Assembly: GCA_028867845.1 (NCBI GenBank)
Contig: JAGWFU010000034.1
Span: 1-5,793, forward strand
Direction of reading: 5' to 3'
Source: Microcaldota archaeon
GTDB lineage: Archaea > Micrarchaeota > Micrarchaeia > Micrarchaeales > Micrarchaeaceae
DNA: 5,793 nucleotides
Below, one piece after another: positions 1 through 4,556 of this stretch; positions within the stretch are counted from its first letter, which is position 1, and every line of letters begins with the position of its first letter. Both the position numbers and the translations under genes were made by a program. The notes beneath the pieces are model-generated. The model was not told where the DNA came from. It did no database searches and saw only the letters and a program-made list of their open reading frames with translations.

Positions 1-694
1 CGGGCTTCGGCCTTTCTGGAACCTTGTCCACTGCCCTGACGAATGTGTTCTCCTGACCGTCAGGCGATATGAACTTGAGCTGCATGTGCGGATTCGAGAG
101 CGCCGTCCTCCTCAAATACTCTGTAACGCCCCTGTCGCTGTTCTCGTACTTCACGTCCGCGAACTCGCCGTAGACCCTAAGTCCCCTGAACTTCTCGTCC
201 ACATCTAGCAGGTTGTTCACTATGGGCTTGTTCTTCACGGTGTCTATCGAGATCTCGCACGAGTAGGCCTTCCCCGCTCCCGTAGATGCCGTTGCCTTGA
301 TTGGCTTTCCTGTCGTCATCTGCGAGAACATCGTGCATCCAGCAGCTCCTATGCCCTGCTGGCCCCTCTGCTGCATGTACCTGTTGAACTTCGTGCCCGC
401 AAGCACTGTGGCGAGCGCCTTGCCTATGTAAGTCCTTGGTATGCCGGGCCCGTTGTCAGCCACCATCACAGAGTACTTGTCCTCGCCCAGCTCCTTTATC
501 TCCACCGTTATGTCCGGCAGTATGCCCGCCTCCTCCGCGGCGTCGAGCGAGTTGGTCACGTACTCGTGCACCACTGTGACCAGCGACCTGACCTTGCCCG
601 AGTATCCCAGCATCTGCCTGTTCTTCTTGAAGAACTCCGATATGGAGTGCTCCTTGAAGTCCTTGAATATCTCCTCTGCCTTCTTAACGTCCAT
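1..694 (-). CDS. top6B: DNA topoisomerase VI subunit B, N-terminal 231 residues (3' end outside window)
   Basis: ATPase subunit of the type IIB topoisomerase that, with the A subunit, passes one DNA duplex through another to relax supercoils and decatenate chromosomes. The visible part is the GHKL ATP-binding domain. It has the N-terminal SISEFFKKNRQMLGY segment (about 17-31), the N box HEYVTNSLDA (43-52, with E44 as the expected general base and N48 as the Mg-binding Asn), the G1 box DNGPGIP (80-86) and the G2/ATP-lid motif RGQQGIGAAG (110-119) followed by FSQMTTGKP. The RGQQGIG lid is the form I know from euryarchaeal enzymes. The family is usually about 500-600 residues, so the H2TH and transducer domains lie beyond the left edge. 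The ATG at 694 is preceded by a strong Shine-Dalgarno sequence 5 nt away. The gene follows the KH gene by 16 nt on the same strand, so the two are probably co-transcribed. No stop codon occurs in the visible frame. Confidence 0.96.
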   Translation of the reverse strand, partial: MDVKKAEEIFKDFKEHSISEFFKKNRQMLGYSGKVRSLVTVVHEYVTNSLDAAEEAGILPDITVEIKELGEDKYSVMVADNGPGIPRTYIGKALATVLAGTKFNRYMQQRGQQGIGAAGCTMFSQMTTGKPIKATASTGAGKAYSCEISIDTVKNKPIVNNLLDVDEKFRGLRVYGEFADVKYENSDRGVTEYLRRTALSNPHMQLKFISPDGQENTFVRAVDKVPERPKP

Positions 695-699
695 GTTGT

Positions 700-709
700 C
701 CTCCTCTCC
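700..709 (-). promoter_or_regulatory. Shine-Dalgarno site of top6B
   Basis: On the minus strand the sequence GGAGAGGAGG lies between the KH stop codon and the top6B ATG, with 5 nt between the GGAGG core and the start codon. It fixes the start of top6B at 694. It also shows that this genome uses SD-led initiation for internal operon genes, whereas the first genes of transcripts (lysS, the KH gene) lack a usable SD. Confidence 0.8.
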
Positions 710-710
710 G

Positions 711-1238
711 TCAGAACCCAGGCATGTGCGCGCTCTGCTTGTTCTTCCTGTGCGCGGCCTCCATCCTGAGATATGCGAGCTTGTGCGTGCCGCCCTCGAT
801 GAGGGTGCTCACCGCGGCCTCCGCCTCAGTTATCTCGTCTATCGTGCCTATGAAGCTTACAGTGTCGCCGTAAACGCTTATCTTTGCACCACTAACCTCT
901 TCAATGTATCGCTTCGTCCTGCCGTTCTCGCCGATCACCCTGGCCTTCACCTGCATCACCCTCTTCCTGCTGCCGAAGAGCTGGCCTATGTCAGTAGTGG
1001 TGAAGTAGTAGTCGTTCTCCACGAGCTTGGCTGCCATGTCAACGTCGAACCCCCTGCCGAAGGCAGAGAGCACGCTCTTCGCGGAGAACTCTGCGTAGGG
1101 CTCGCCCTCGAGCATCACCGCCCCGTCAGTGTCTATCTCTATCTTGCATCCGCCGCAGAGCTTGGATACCCTCTTGATCAGAGCGGGCTCTTCCCTGAGC
1201 TTCTTCACTCTCTCCGCTGGTATCAGTATGCTGTCCAT
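711..1238 (-). CDS. KH-domain RNA-binding protein, archaeal Dim2/Pno1 homologue
   Basis: 175-residue protein matching the universal archaeal two-KH family related to eukaryotic Pno1/Dim2, which is thought to bind the 3' end of pre-16S rRNA during small-subunit maturation (established for the family, inferred here). KH2 is clear: VIGENGRTKRYIEEVSGAKI at about 101-120 carries the GXXG loop as GENG (103-106), followed by the YGDTVSFIG strand. The first KH (about 1-60) begins with ILIPAER as in the family, but where a GKKG-type loop is expected it reads KLREEP, so it appears to lack GXXG. Between them lies the family-typical linker ending NDYYFTTTDIGQLFG. Length is typical (about 170-190). It sits 16 nt upstream of top6B, a conserved archaeal arrangement. 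The ATG at 1238 has a purine run directly abutting it with no spacing, so it is probably read from a leaderless or short-leader transcript. No in-frame alternative start looks better. Confidence 0.9.
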   Translation of the reverse strand: MDSILIPAERVKKLREEPALIKRVSKLCGGCKIEIDTDGAVMLEGEPYAEFSAKSVLSAFGRGFDVDMAAKLVENDYYFTTTDIGQLFGSRKRVMQVKARVIGENGRTKRYIEEVSGAKISVYGDTVSFIGTIDEITEAEAAVSTLIEGGTHKLAYLRMEAAHRKNKQSAHMPGF

Positions 1239-1256
1239 CCCTTCACTGGTCGATAG

Positions 1257-1279
1257 TTTATATCAAAAACCTATTTTAA
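1257..1279 (-). promoter_or_regulatory. Candidate TATA elements for the KH-top6B operon
   Basis: Two AT-rich boxes precede the KH gene on the minus strand: TTAAAATA (about 1279-1272) and GATATAAA (1264-1257). The farther one is centred about 37 nt upstream of the ATG at 1238 and would start transcription roughly 10 nt before it. The nearer one, centred about 22 nt upstream, is slightly too close unless the transcript starts at or inside the ATG. A purine-rich BRE-like stretch is not obvious. The exact box is uncertain, but a promoter here is expected because the gene upstream is divergent. Confidence 0.5.
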
Positions 1280-1367
1280 CCCTTGCTGTGCCTATGCTGT
1301 AACCGCTTATACTGTTTGCGCGCCCAAAAGATCCGCTCAGTTCCGCTAACTCATCAAATCAGAAAGC

Positions 1368-1380
1368 TTTAAATATTTAA
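1368..1380 (+). promoter_or_regulatory. TATA box of the winged-helix gene, within a perfect palindrome
   Basis: TTTAAATA at 1368-1375 matches the archaeal TATA consensus and is preceded by the purine-rich AGAAAGC. Transcription would start about 1397-1402, giving a leader of about 30 nt before the ATG at 1432. The box sits inside the perfect 12-bp palindrome TTAAATATTTAA (1369-1380), which could let TBP bind in either direction or act as an operator. No Shine-Dalgarno sequence lies before either candidate start codon of the gene. Confidence 0.6.
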
Positions 1381-1406
1381 CCTTTCACAATAACAATCGT
1401 GATTCA

Positions 1407-1436
1407 TTCATGATTCTTACATAGCTGTTTCATGAA
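1407..1436 (+). repeat. Direct repeat TTCATGA, 22-bp period, in the leader of the winged-helix gene
   Basis: TTCATGA occurs at 1407-1413 and again at 1429-1435. The second copy is part of the perfect palindrome TTCATGAA that contains the ATG start codon. The 22-bp spacing is close to two helical turns, so both copies would face the same side of the DNA just downstream of the predicted transcription start. That placement suits an autoregulatory operator for the adjacent DNA-binding protein, but 7-bp repeats in an AT-rich leader can also arise by chance. Confidence 0.3.
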
Positions 1437-2004
1437 TAAATCAAACGTGTGTTGGATGCGCACAAAAAAAGAACTGGAAAATGAGCTGAGGACAATGAGG
1501 GGACAGATAGCAAGCCTGAAGACAAAGAGCACCGTCGCGACGGAAGCCGTGAGGGAGAAGCTCAAGGCGGAGGACACCTCATCCAGCATGCTCGCGCTTT
1601 ACAAGATAATGTTGGAGAACAACAAGCAGACGCAGATCGCCATCAAGCAGCTGGCCAACAACGTTGAGAGGCTGACCGAGGAGATAGGCTCCGACCTGCC
1701 GGAGGACGAGGCCTTCCAGAGGGAGGCCGCCTACCAGGTGGACGGCGCTGAGAGGCAGACGAAGGAGCTGCCGATATCTGGCTTGGATGCAAAGATGATC
1801 CAGTTCATACAGCTGAACGGTATGGTCTGCGCTGACGACATAAAGTCACGGATGAATTACAAGGGAAGGAATGCGGCCTCGGCCAGGCTGAACAAGCTCT
1901 ACAAGCAGGGACTGCTTGAGAGGTATCAGTTGGGCCACAAGGTCTATTACAAATATGATGCTGGCAAGGCGACCAACCTGCTAATTGTCTCACCCCCACA
2001 GTAA
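1432..2004 (+). CDS. Coiled-coil and winged-helix DNA-binding protein, unknown target
   Basis: 190-residue soluble, highly charged protein that I cannot assign to a named family. Residues about 10-47 form a strongly helical, Lys/Glu-rich segment, and about 52-86 (ALYKIMLENNKQ to NNVERLTEEI) look like a second coiled coil, probably for oligomerisation. An acidic linker (87-115) follows. Residues about 116-177 resemble a winged helix-turn-helix: GLDAKMIQFIQLNG as helix 1, VCADDIKSRMN as helix 2, GRNAASARLNKLYKQG as the recognition helix, then a hairpin wing LLERYQLGHKVYYKYDA as in MarR/ArsR-like regulators. A transcriptional regulator or chromatin-binding role is inferred. The ATG at 1432 gives the longest frame. 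The ATG at 1456 (MRTKKELENEL) is an equally plausible start, since neither has an SD. It is divergent from the KH-top6B operon and transcribed towards lysS, which has its own promoter. Confidence 0.8.
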   Translation: MNKSNVCWMRTKKELENELRTMRGQIASLKTKSTVATEAVREKLKAEDTSSSMLALYKIMLENNKQTQIAIKQLANNVERLTEEIGSDLPEDEAFQREAAYQVDGAERQTKELPISGLDAKMIQFIQLNGMVCADDIKSRMNYKGRNAASARLNKLYKQGLLERYQLGHKVYYKYDAGKATNLLIVSPPQ

Positions 2005-2012
2005 CAGAACTG

Positions 2013-2040
2013 GGAGGCCGCGTCGAGACCCGCGGCCTCC
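2013..2040 (+). terminator. Perfect 10-bp GC hairpin after the winged-helix gene
   Basis: GGAGGCCGCG (2013-2022) pairs perfectly with CGCGGCCTCC (2031-2040) around the 8-nt loop TCGAGACC, starting 8 nt after the TAA stop. There is no T-tract behind it, so it is not a bacterial-type intrinsic terminator, and archaeal termination normally relies on U-runs rather than hairpins. It may instead define or protect the mRNA 3' end or be an RNA-processing site. The T-rich stretch at about 2110-2123 could be the actual termination signal. The hairpin itself is directly visible. Its role is inferred. Confidence 0.5.
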
Positions 2041-2062
2041 AACCCCCTAATTCAAGGGACAA

Positions 2063-2098
2063 CGCAGGGCCTGCCAGACCCCCTATATCCTCCCTGCG
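2063..2098 (+). repeat. Second inverted repeat, CGCAGGG/CCCTGCG
   Basis: CGCAGGG at 2063-2069 and CCCTGCG at 2092-2098 form a perfect 7-bp stem around a 22-nt loop. It lies between the strong hairpin after the winged-helix gene and the lysS promoter. With the first hairpin it makes a structured, GC-rich non-coding stretch of about 100 nt. No tRNA, C/D-box or convincing H/ACA features are visible, so it is recorded only as a possible structured 3' UTR or small-RNA element. Confidence 0.3.
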
Positions 2099-2120
2099 CT
2101 TGCGCTGCAATTTAGCTACT

Positions 2121-2128
2121 TTTATATA
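2121..2128 (+). promoter_or_regulatory. TATA box of lysS
   Basis: TTTATATA, in the context ACTTTTATATACC, is a near-consensus archaeal box A centred about 31 nt before the lysS ATG. Transcription is expected about 2150-2153, only a few nucleotides before the start codon, so the mRNA would be nearly leaderless. This agrees with the absence of an SD sequence upstream of the ATG. Confidence 0.75.
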
Positions 2129-2155
2129 CCTTAGCCGTTTATTGTATCTGATTTA

Positions 2156-3598
2156 ATGGAGGGTCCAGCCGACAACAAAGAGCTCAGGGAGCTGATAGCT
2201 TCGCTCCCCTACTCCTACAAGGTGTCGGCCCACGCCGCCGCGATAAAGTCGGCGTACGACAAGTTCGAGGGCAAGAGCGTCTCCGTCGCGGGCAGGCTGG
2301 TCAGCGTCAGGAAGTCTGGCAAGCTCATGTTCGCAGACCTCAGGGACGGGGGCGAGAAGATACAGATATACTTCGAATACTCTACTGTCGGTGAGCAGGT
2401 GTTCGAGAGCGCAAAGAAGCTCAACGCCGGGGACATAATCGGCGTGAAGGGCACCGTGATGAAGACCAACAATGGCGAGATAAGCGTGAAGGCGAGCGAG
2501 TACTCCATGCTCGCCAAGGCAATCCGCATGCTGCCCGACAAGTGGCACGGCATACAGGACGTCGAGACAAGGTACAGGAAGAGGCACCTCGACCTGATCA
2601 TGAACCCGGAGGTCAGGGAGATATTCGTGAAGAGGGCGAGGGTGATAAGGCTCATACAGGGCTTCCTTGACAAGAAGGGATTCACCGAGTTCGAGACCCC
2701 GATAATACAGCCGCTCTACGGCGGCGCGGACGCGGAGCCGTTCAGGACGCAGGTCAACACGCTCAACGAGAGCCACTACCTAAGGATATCGGACGAGCTC
2801 TACCTCAAGAGGCTGATAATAGGCGGCTTCGACCGCGTGTATGAGATCTGCAGGGACTTCAGGAACGAGGACATCGACTCGACGCACAGCCCCGAGTTCA
2901 CTATGGTGGAGTGGTACCAGGCATACGCTGACTACAAGGAGATGATGAAGCTCACCGAGAGCATGATAAACGGCATCGCGGTCAAGCTGCTTGGCAAGGA
3001 GGAGCTATCCTACCAAGGCAAGGCGATCAGCCTGAAGAGGCCGTTCAAGAGGATAAGCTTCATAGAGTCGATAAACGAGAAGCTGGGCGCAAACGTGCTC
3101 AAGATGAGCGACGAGCAGCTCTTCTCTGCCGCGGAGTCAAAGGGAATCAGGTTCGAGAAGGGCAAGAGGAACAGGGCCCATGCATACGGCAAGCTGTTCG
3201 ACGTGCTTGTTCAGCCAGATCTGGTGCAGCCAACCTTCGTGATAGACTTCCCGAGGGAGACATCGCCGCTGACCAGGCCCAAGAGGGGCAAGCCAAAGCT
3301 TGTGGAGAGGTTCGAGCTCTTCGTCTCCGGATTGGAGCTCGCCAACTCCTACTCCGAGCTGAACAACCCGATAATACAGAGGGAGAACTTCGAGGAGGAG
3401 ATGAAGAAGGCCGAGCAGGGGGACAAGGAGGCTGAGCCGCTTGACCTAGACTTCGTCGAGGCGATGGAGCAGGGCATGCCGCCTACTGGTGGGGTCGGGG
3501 TAGGCATCGACAGGCTGGTGATGCTGCTCACCGACAAGGCATCGATAAAGGAGGTAATACTGTTTCCTATGGAGAGGAGGGGCGCTGGCCAGTCTTGA
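2156..3598 (+). CDS. lysS: Lysyl-tRNA synthetase, class II
   Basis: Charges tRNA-Lys with lysine at the expense of ATP in the cytoplasm. The 480-residue protein has the full class II LysRS plan: an OB-fold anticodon-binding domain (about 40-120, VSVAGRLVSVRKSGKLMFADL), motif 1 in the dimer helix and strand (about 160-185, ending FTEFETPIIQP), the lysine-pocket signature LRISDELYLKRL (209-220), motif 2 FRNEDIDSTHSPEFTM (235-250) with the ATP-contacting R236, and motif 3 GVGIDRLVMLL (448-458) with R453. SPLTRPKRG and GLELANSYSELNNP match the conserved late-domain blocks. The length is slightly short of bacterial LysS (about 490-505) because the N-terminal helix before the OB fold is reduced. 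The ATG at 2156 is supported by the TATA box spacing and by an in-frame TAG at 2132 with no earlier ATG. It has its own promoter, and its 3' end overlaps the convergent Nudix-UDG gene by 32 bp. Many archaea use the unrelated class I LysRS instead. Confidence 0.97.
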   Translation: MEGPADNKELRELIASLPYSYKVSAHAAAIKSAYDKFEGKSVSVAGRLVSVRKSGKLMFADLRDGGEKIQIYFEYSTVGEQVFESAKKLNAGDIIGVKGTVMKTNNGEISVKASEYSMLAKAIRMLPDKWHGIQDVETRYRKRHLDLIMNPEVREIFVKRARVIRLIQGFLDKKGFTEFETPIIQPLYGGADAEPFRTQVNTLNESHYLRISDELYLKRLIIGGFDRVYEICRDFRNEDIDSTHSPEFTMVEWYQAYADYKEMMKLTESMINGIAVKLLGKEELSYQGKAISLKRPFKRISFIESINEKLGANVLKMSDEQLFSAAESKGIRFEKGKRNRAHAYGKLFDVLVQPDLVQPTFVIDFPRETSPLTRPKRGKPKLVERFELFVSGLELANSYSELNNPIIQRENFEEEMKKAEQGDKEAEPLDLDFVEAMEQGMPPTGGVGVGIDRLVMLLTDKASIKEVILFPMERRGAGQS

Positions 3599-4556
3599 CC
3601 AGAGTCTTCAGCTTCCTGAAATCCTCTTCTATAATCGGAACATTCTTCTTCAGCCTAACCGCCGCGGCTGGATGTATCGTCGAGAAATAAGTGATCCCAT
3701 CCTTGTGCGCCACCCTCCCGTGGTTCTGCATTATGTCTTCTACCTGCGCAACGACCCTACCTGACAGCGAGCCCAGAGTCACCACAACTTTCGGTTTTAT
3801 TATCTCAATCTGGCTCTGCAGGAAACCCTTGCACGCCTCGATCTCTTCGTCGCTAGGCATCCTGTTCTCCGGCGGGAAGAACTGCACCACGCTAGTTATG
3901 TAGAGCCTGTTCCTCCTAAGCCCAGCGATCCTGAACATATTGTCAAGCAGCCTTCCGCTGATACCGATGAACGGCCTGCCCTGTAGGTCTTCATTCCTAC
4001 CAGGCGCCTGCCCCACAATCATAATATCTGCATCAAGAGGTCCGTCTCCCTTGACAAGCTTCCTGCTGAGATCCCATGCCTTCATCTTGTCAGGTAGCGC
4101 GGCGTACTCCGCGTTGAGCCTGTCCATCATCTCTATCTTGTTCACGTAATCGTCAGCCTCCTTGATCATGCTCCTTATATCGTCGAAAGGAACCGCCTTC
4201 ATCGCCTTCTCCAGTTCCATCCATGCCGATGCCTGTATCTCCTTCTTCTGTATCCTCGGCTTGATGGGCGTAGGCAGCCTCGCCAGGAAGAAGACGACGC
4301 TCTTGCTCACCTTGACCCTGTTCTTTGTGAAGATGTACTTGGTCTCCCTCCTGAAGTAAGGGACAAGCCTGACTCGCAGCCCGCTCTCCTCCCTGGTCTC
4401 CCTTATCGCGGTGGCCTCCATGCTCTCCTTGGCCTCCACGTGCCCCTTCGGGAATCCCCAGTAGCCGCCCCTGCCCCTCGACTTGAGGAGGAGATAGACC
4501 CGCTTCCCCTCCTTGTAGGTGTAGACTATCGTGCCCCCGCTGTATTCGAACTTCAT
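3567..4556 (-). CDS. Nudix hydrolase fused to a family 4-like uracil-DNA glycosylase
   Basis: 329-residue two-domain protein. Residues 1-140 are a Nudix hydrolase of the Ap4A-pyrophosphatase kind: YWGFPKGHVE (32-41) leads into a perfect Nudix box, G38-x5-E44-x7-R52-E53-x2-E56-E57-x-G59, followed by the YFRRETKY segment (67-74) typical of NUDT2-like enzymes. Residues about 150-325 match family 4 (archaeal/thermophile) UDG: VGQAPGRNEDLQGRPFIGISG (181-201), FFPPENRMPSDEEIEACKGFL (226-245), PKVVVTLG (255-262) and the C-terminal HPAAAVR (295-301). UDG removes uracil from DNA to start base-excision repair. Oddities: the first motif has Gln where GEAPG is usual, and of the four Fe-S-ligating cysteines only C242 remains. 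It is the only Cys in the protein, so the cluster is probably lost. The ATG at 4556 overlaps the stop of the upstream archaeosortase gene (ATGA), implying translational coupling. The 3' end overlaps lysS. Catalytic activity of either half is not shown by sequence alone. Confidence 0.93.
   Translation of the reverse strand: MKFEYSGGTIVYTYKEGKRVYLLLKSRGRGGYWGFPKGHVEAKESMEATAIRETREESGLRVRLVPYFRRETKYIFTKNRVKVSKSVVFFLARLPTPIKPRIQKKEIQASAWMELEKAMKAVPFDDIRSMIKEADDYVNKIEMMDRLNAEYAALPDKMKAWDLSRKLVKGDGPLDADIMIVGQAPGRNEDLQGRPFIGISGRLLDNMFRIAGLRRNRLYITSVVQFFPPENRMPSDEEIEACKGFLQSQIEIIKPKVVVTLGSLSGRVVAQVEDIMQNHGRVAHKDGITYFSTIHPAAAVRLKKNVPIIEEDFRKLKTLVKTGQRPSSP

Noticed and set aside
441..1256. A 271-codon open frame on the plus strand, antisense to top6B and the KH gene
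   Set aside because: It crosses two well-recognised minus-strand genes, its translation is low-complexity Ser/Leu/Val-rich with no domain, and it reads as the reverse-complement shadow of GC-rich codons.
1805..2110. A 101-codon minus-strand frame over the end of the winged-helix gene and the intergenic region
   Set aside because: Its composition (Arg, Pro, Cys, Trp rich) looks like a shadow, and part of it is just the hairpin sequence. No start signals are visible.
2005..2155. A tRNA or guide snoRNA gene in the intergenic region before lysS
   Set aside because: There is no T-arm GGTTCGA-type motif, no cloverleaf pairing, no box C/D pair and no properly placed ACA. Only the hairpins are supported.
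2153..2776. A 207-codon minus-strand frame within lysS
   Set aside because: It is fully antisense to the conserved LysRS N-terminal half. The Leu/Val/Arg-rich translation shows no family resemblance, and there is no promoter or SD.
2700..2830. The class II synthetase being AspRS/AsnRS instead of LysRS
   Set aside because: The ELYLKRL block, FRNEDIDSTHSPEFTM and the late LANSYSELNNP and PTGGVGVGIDRL blocks are those of LysRS.
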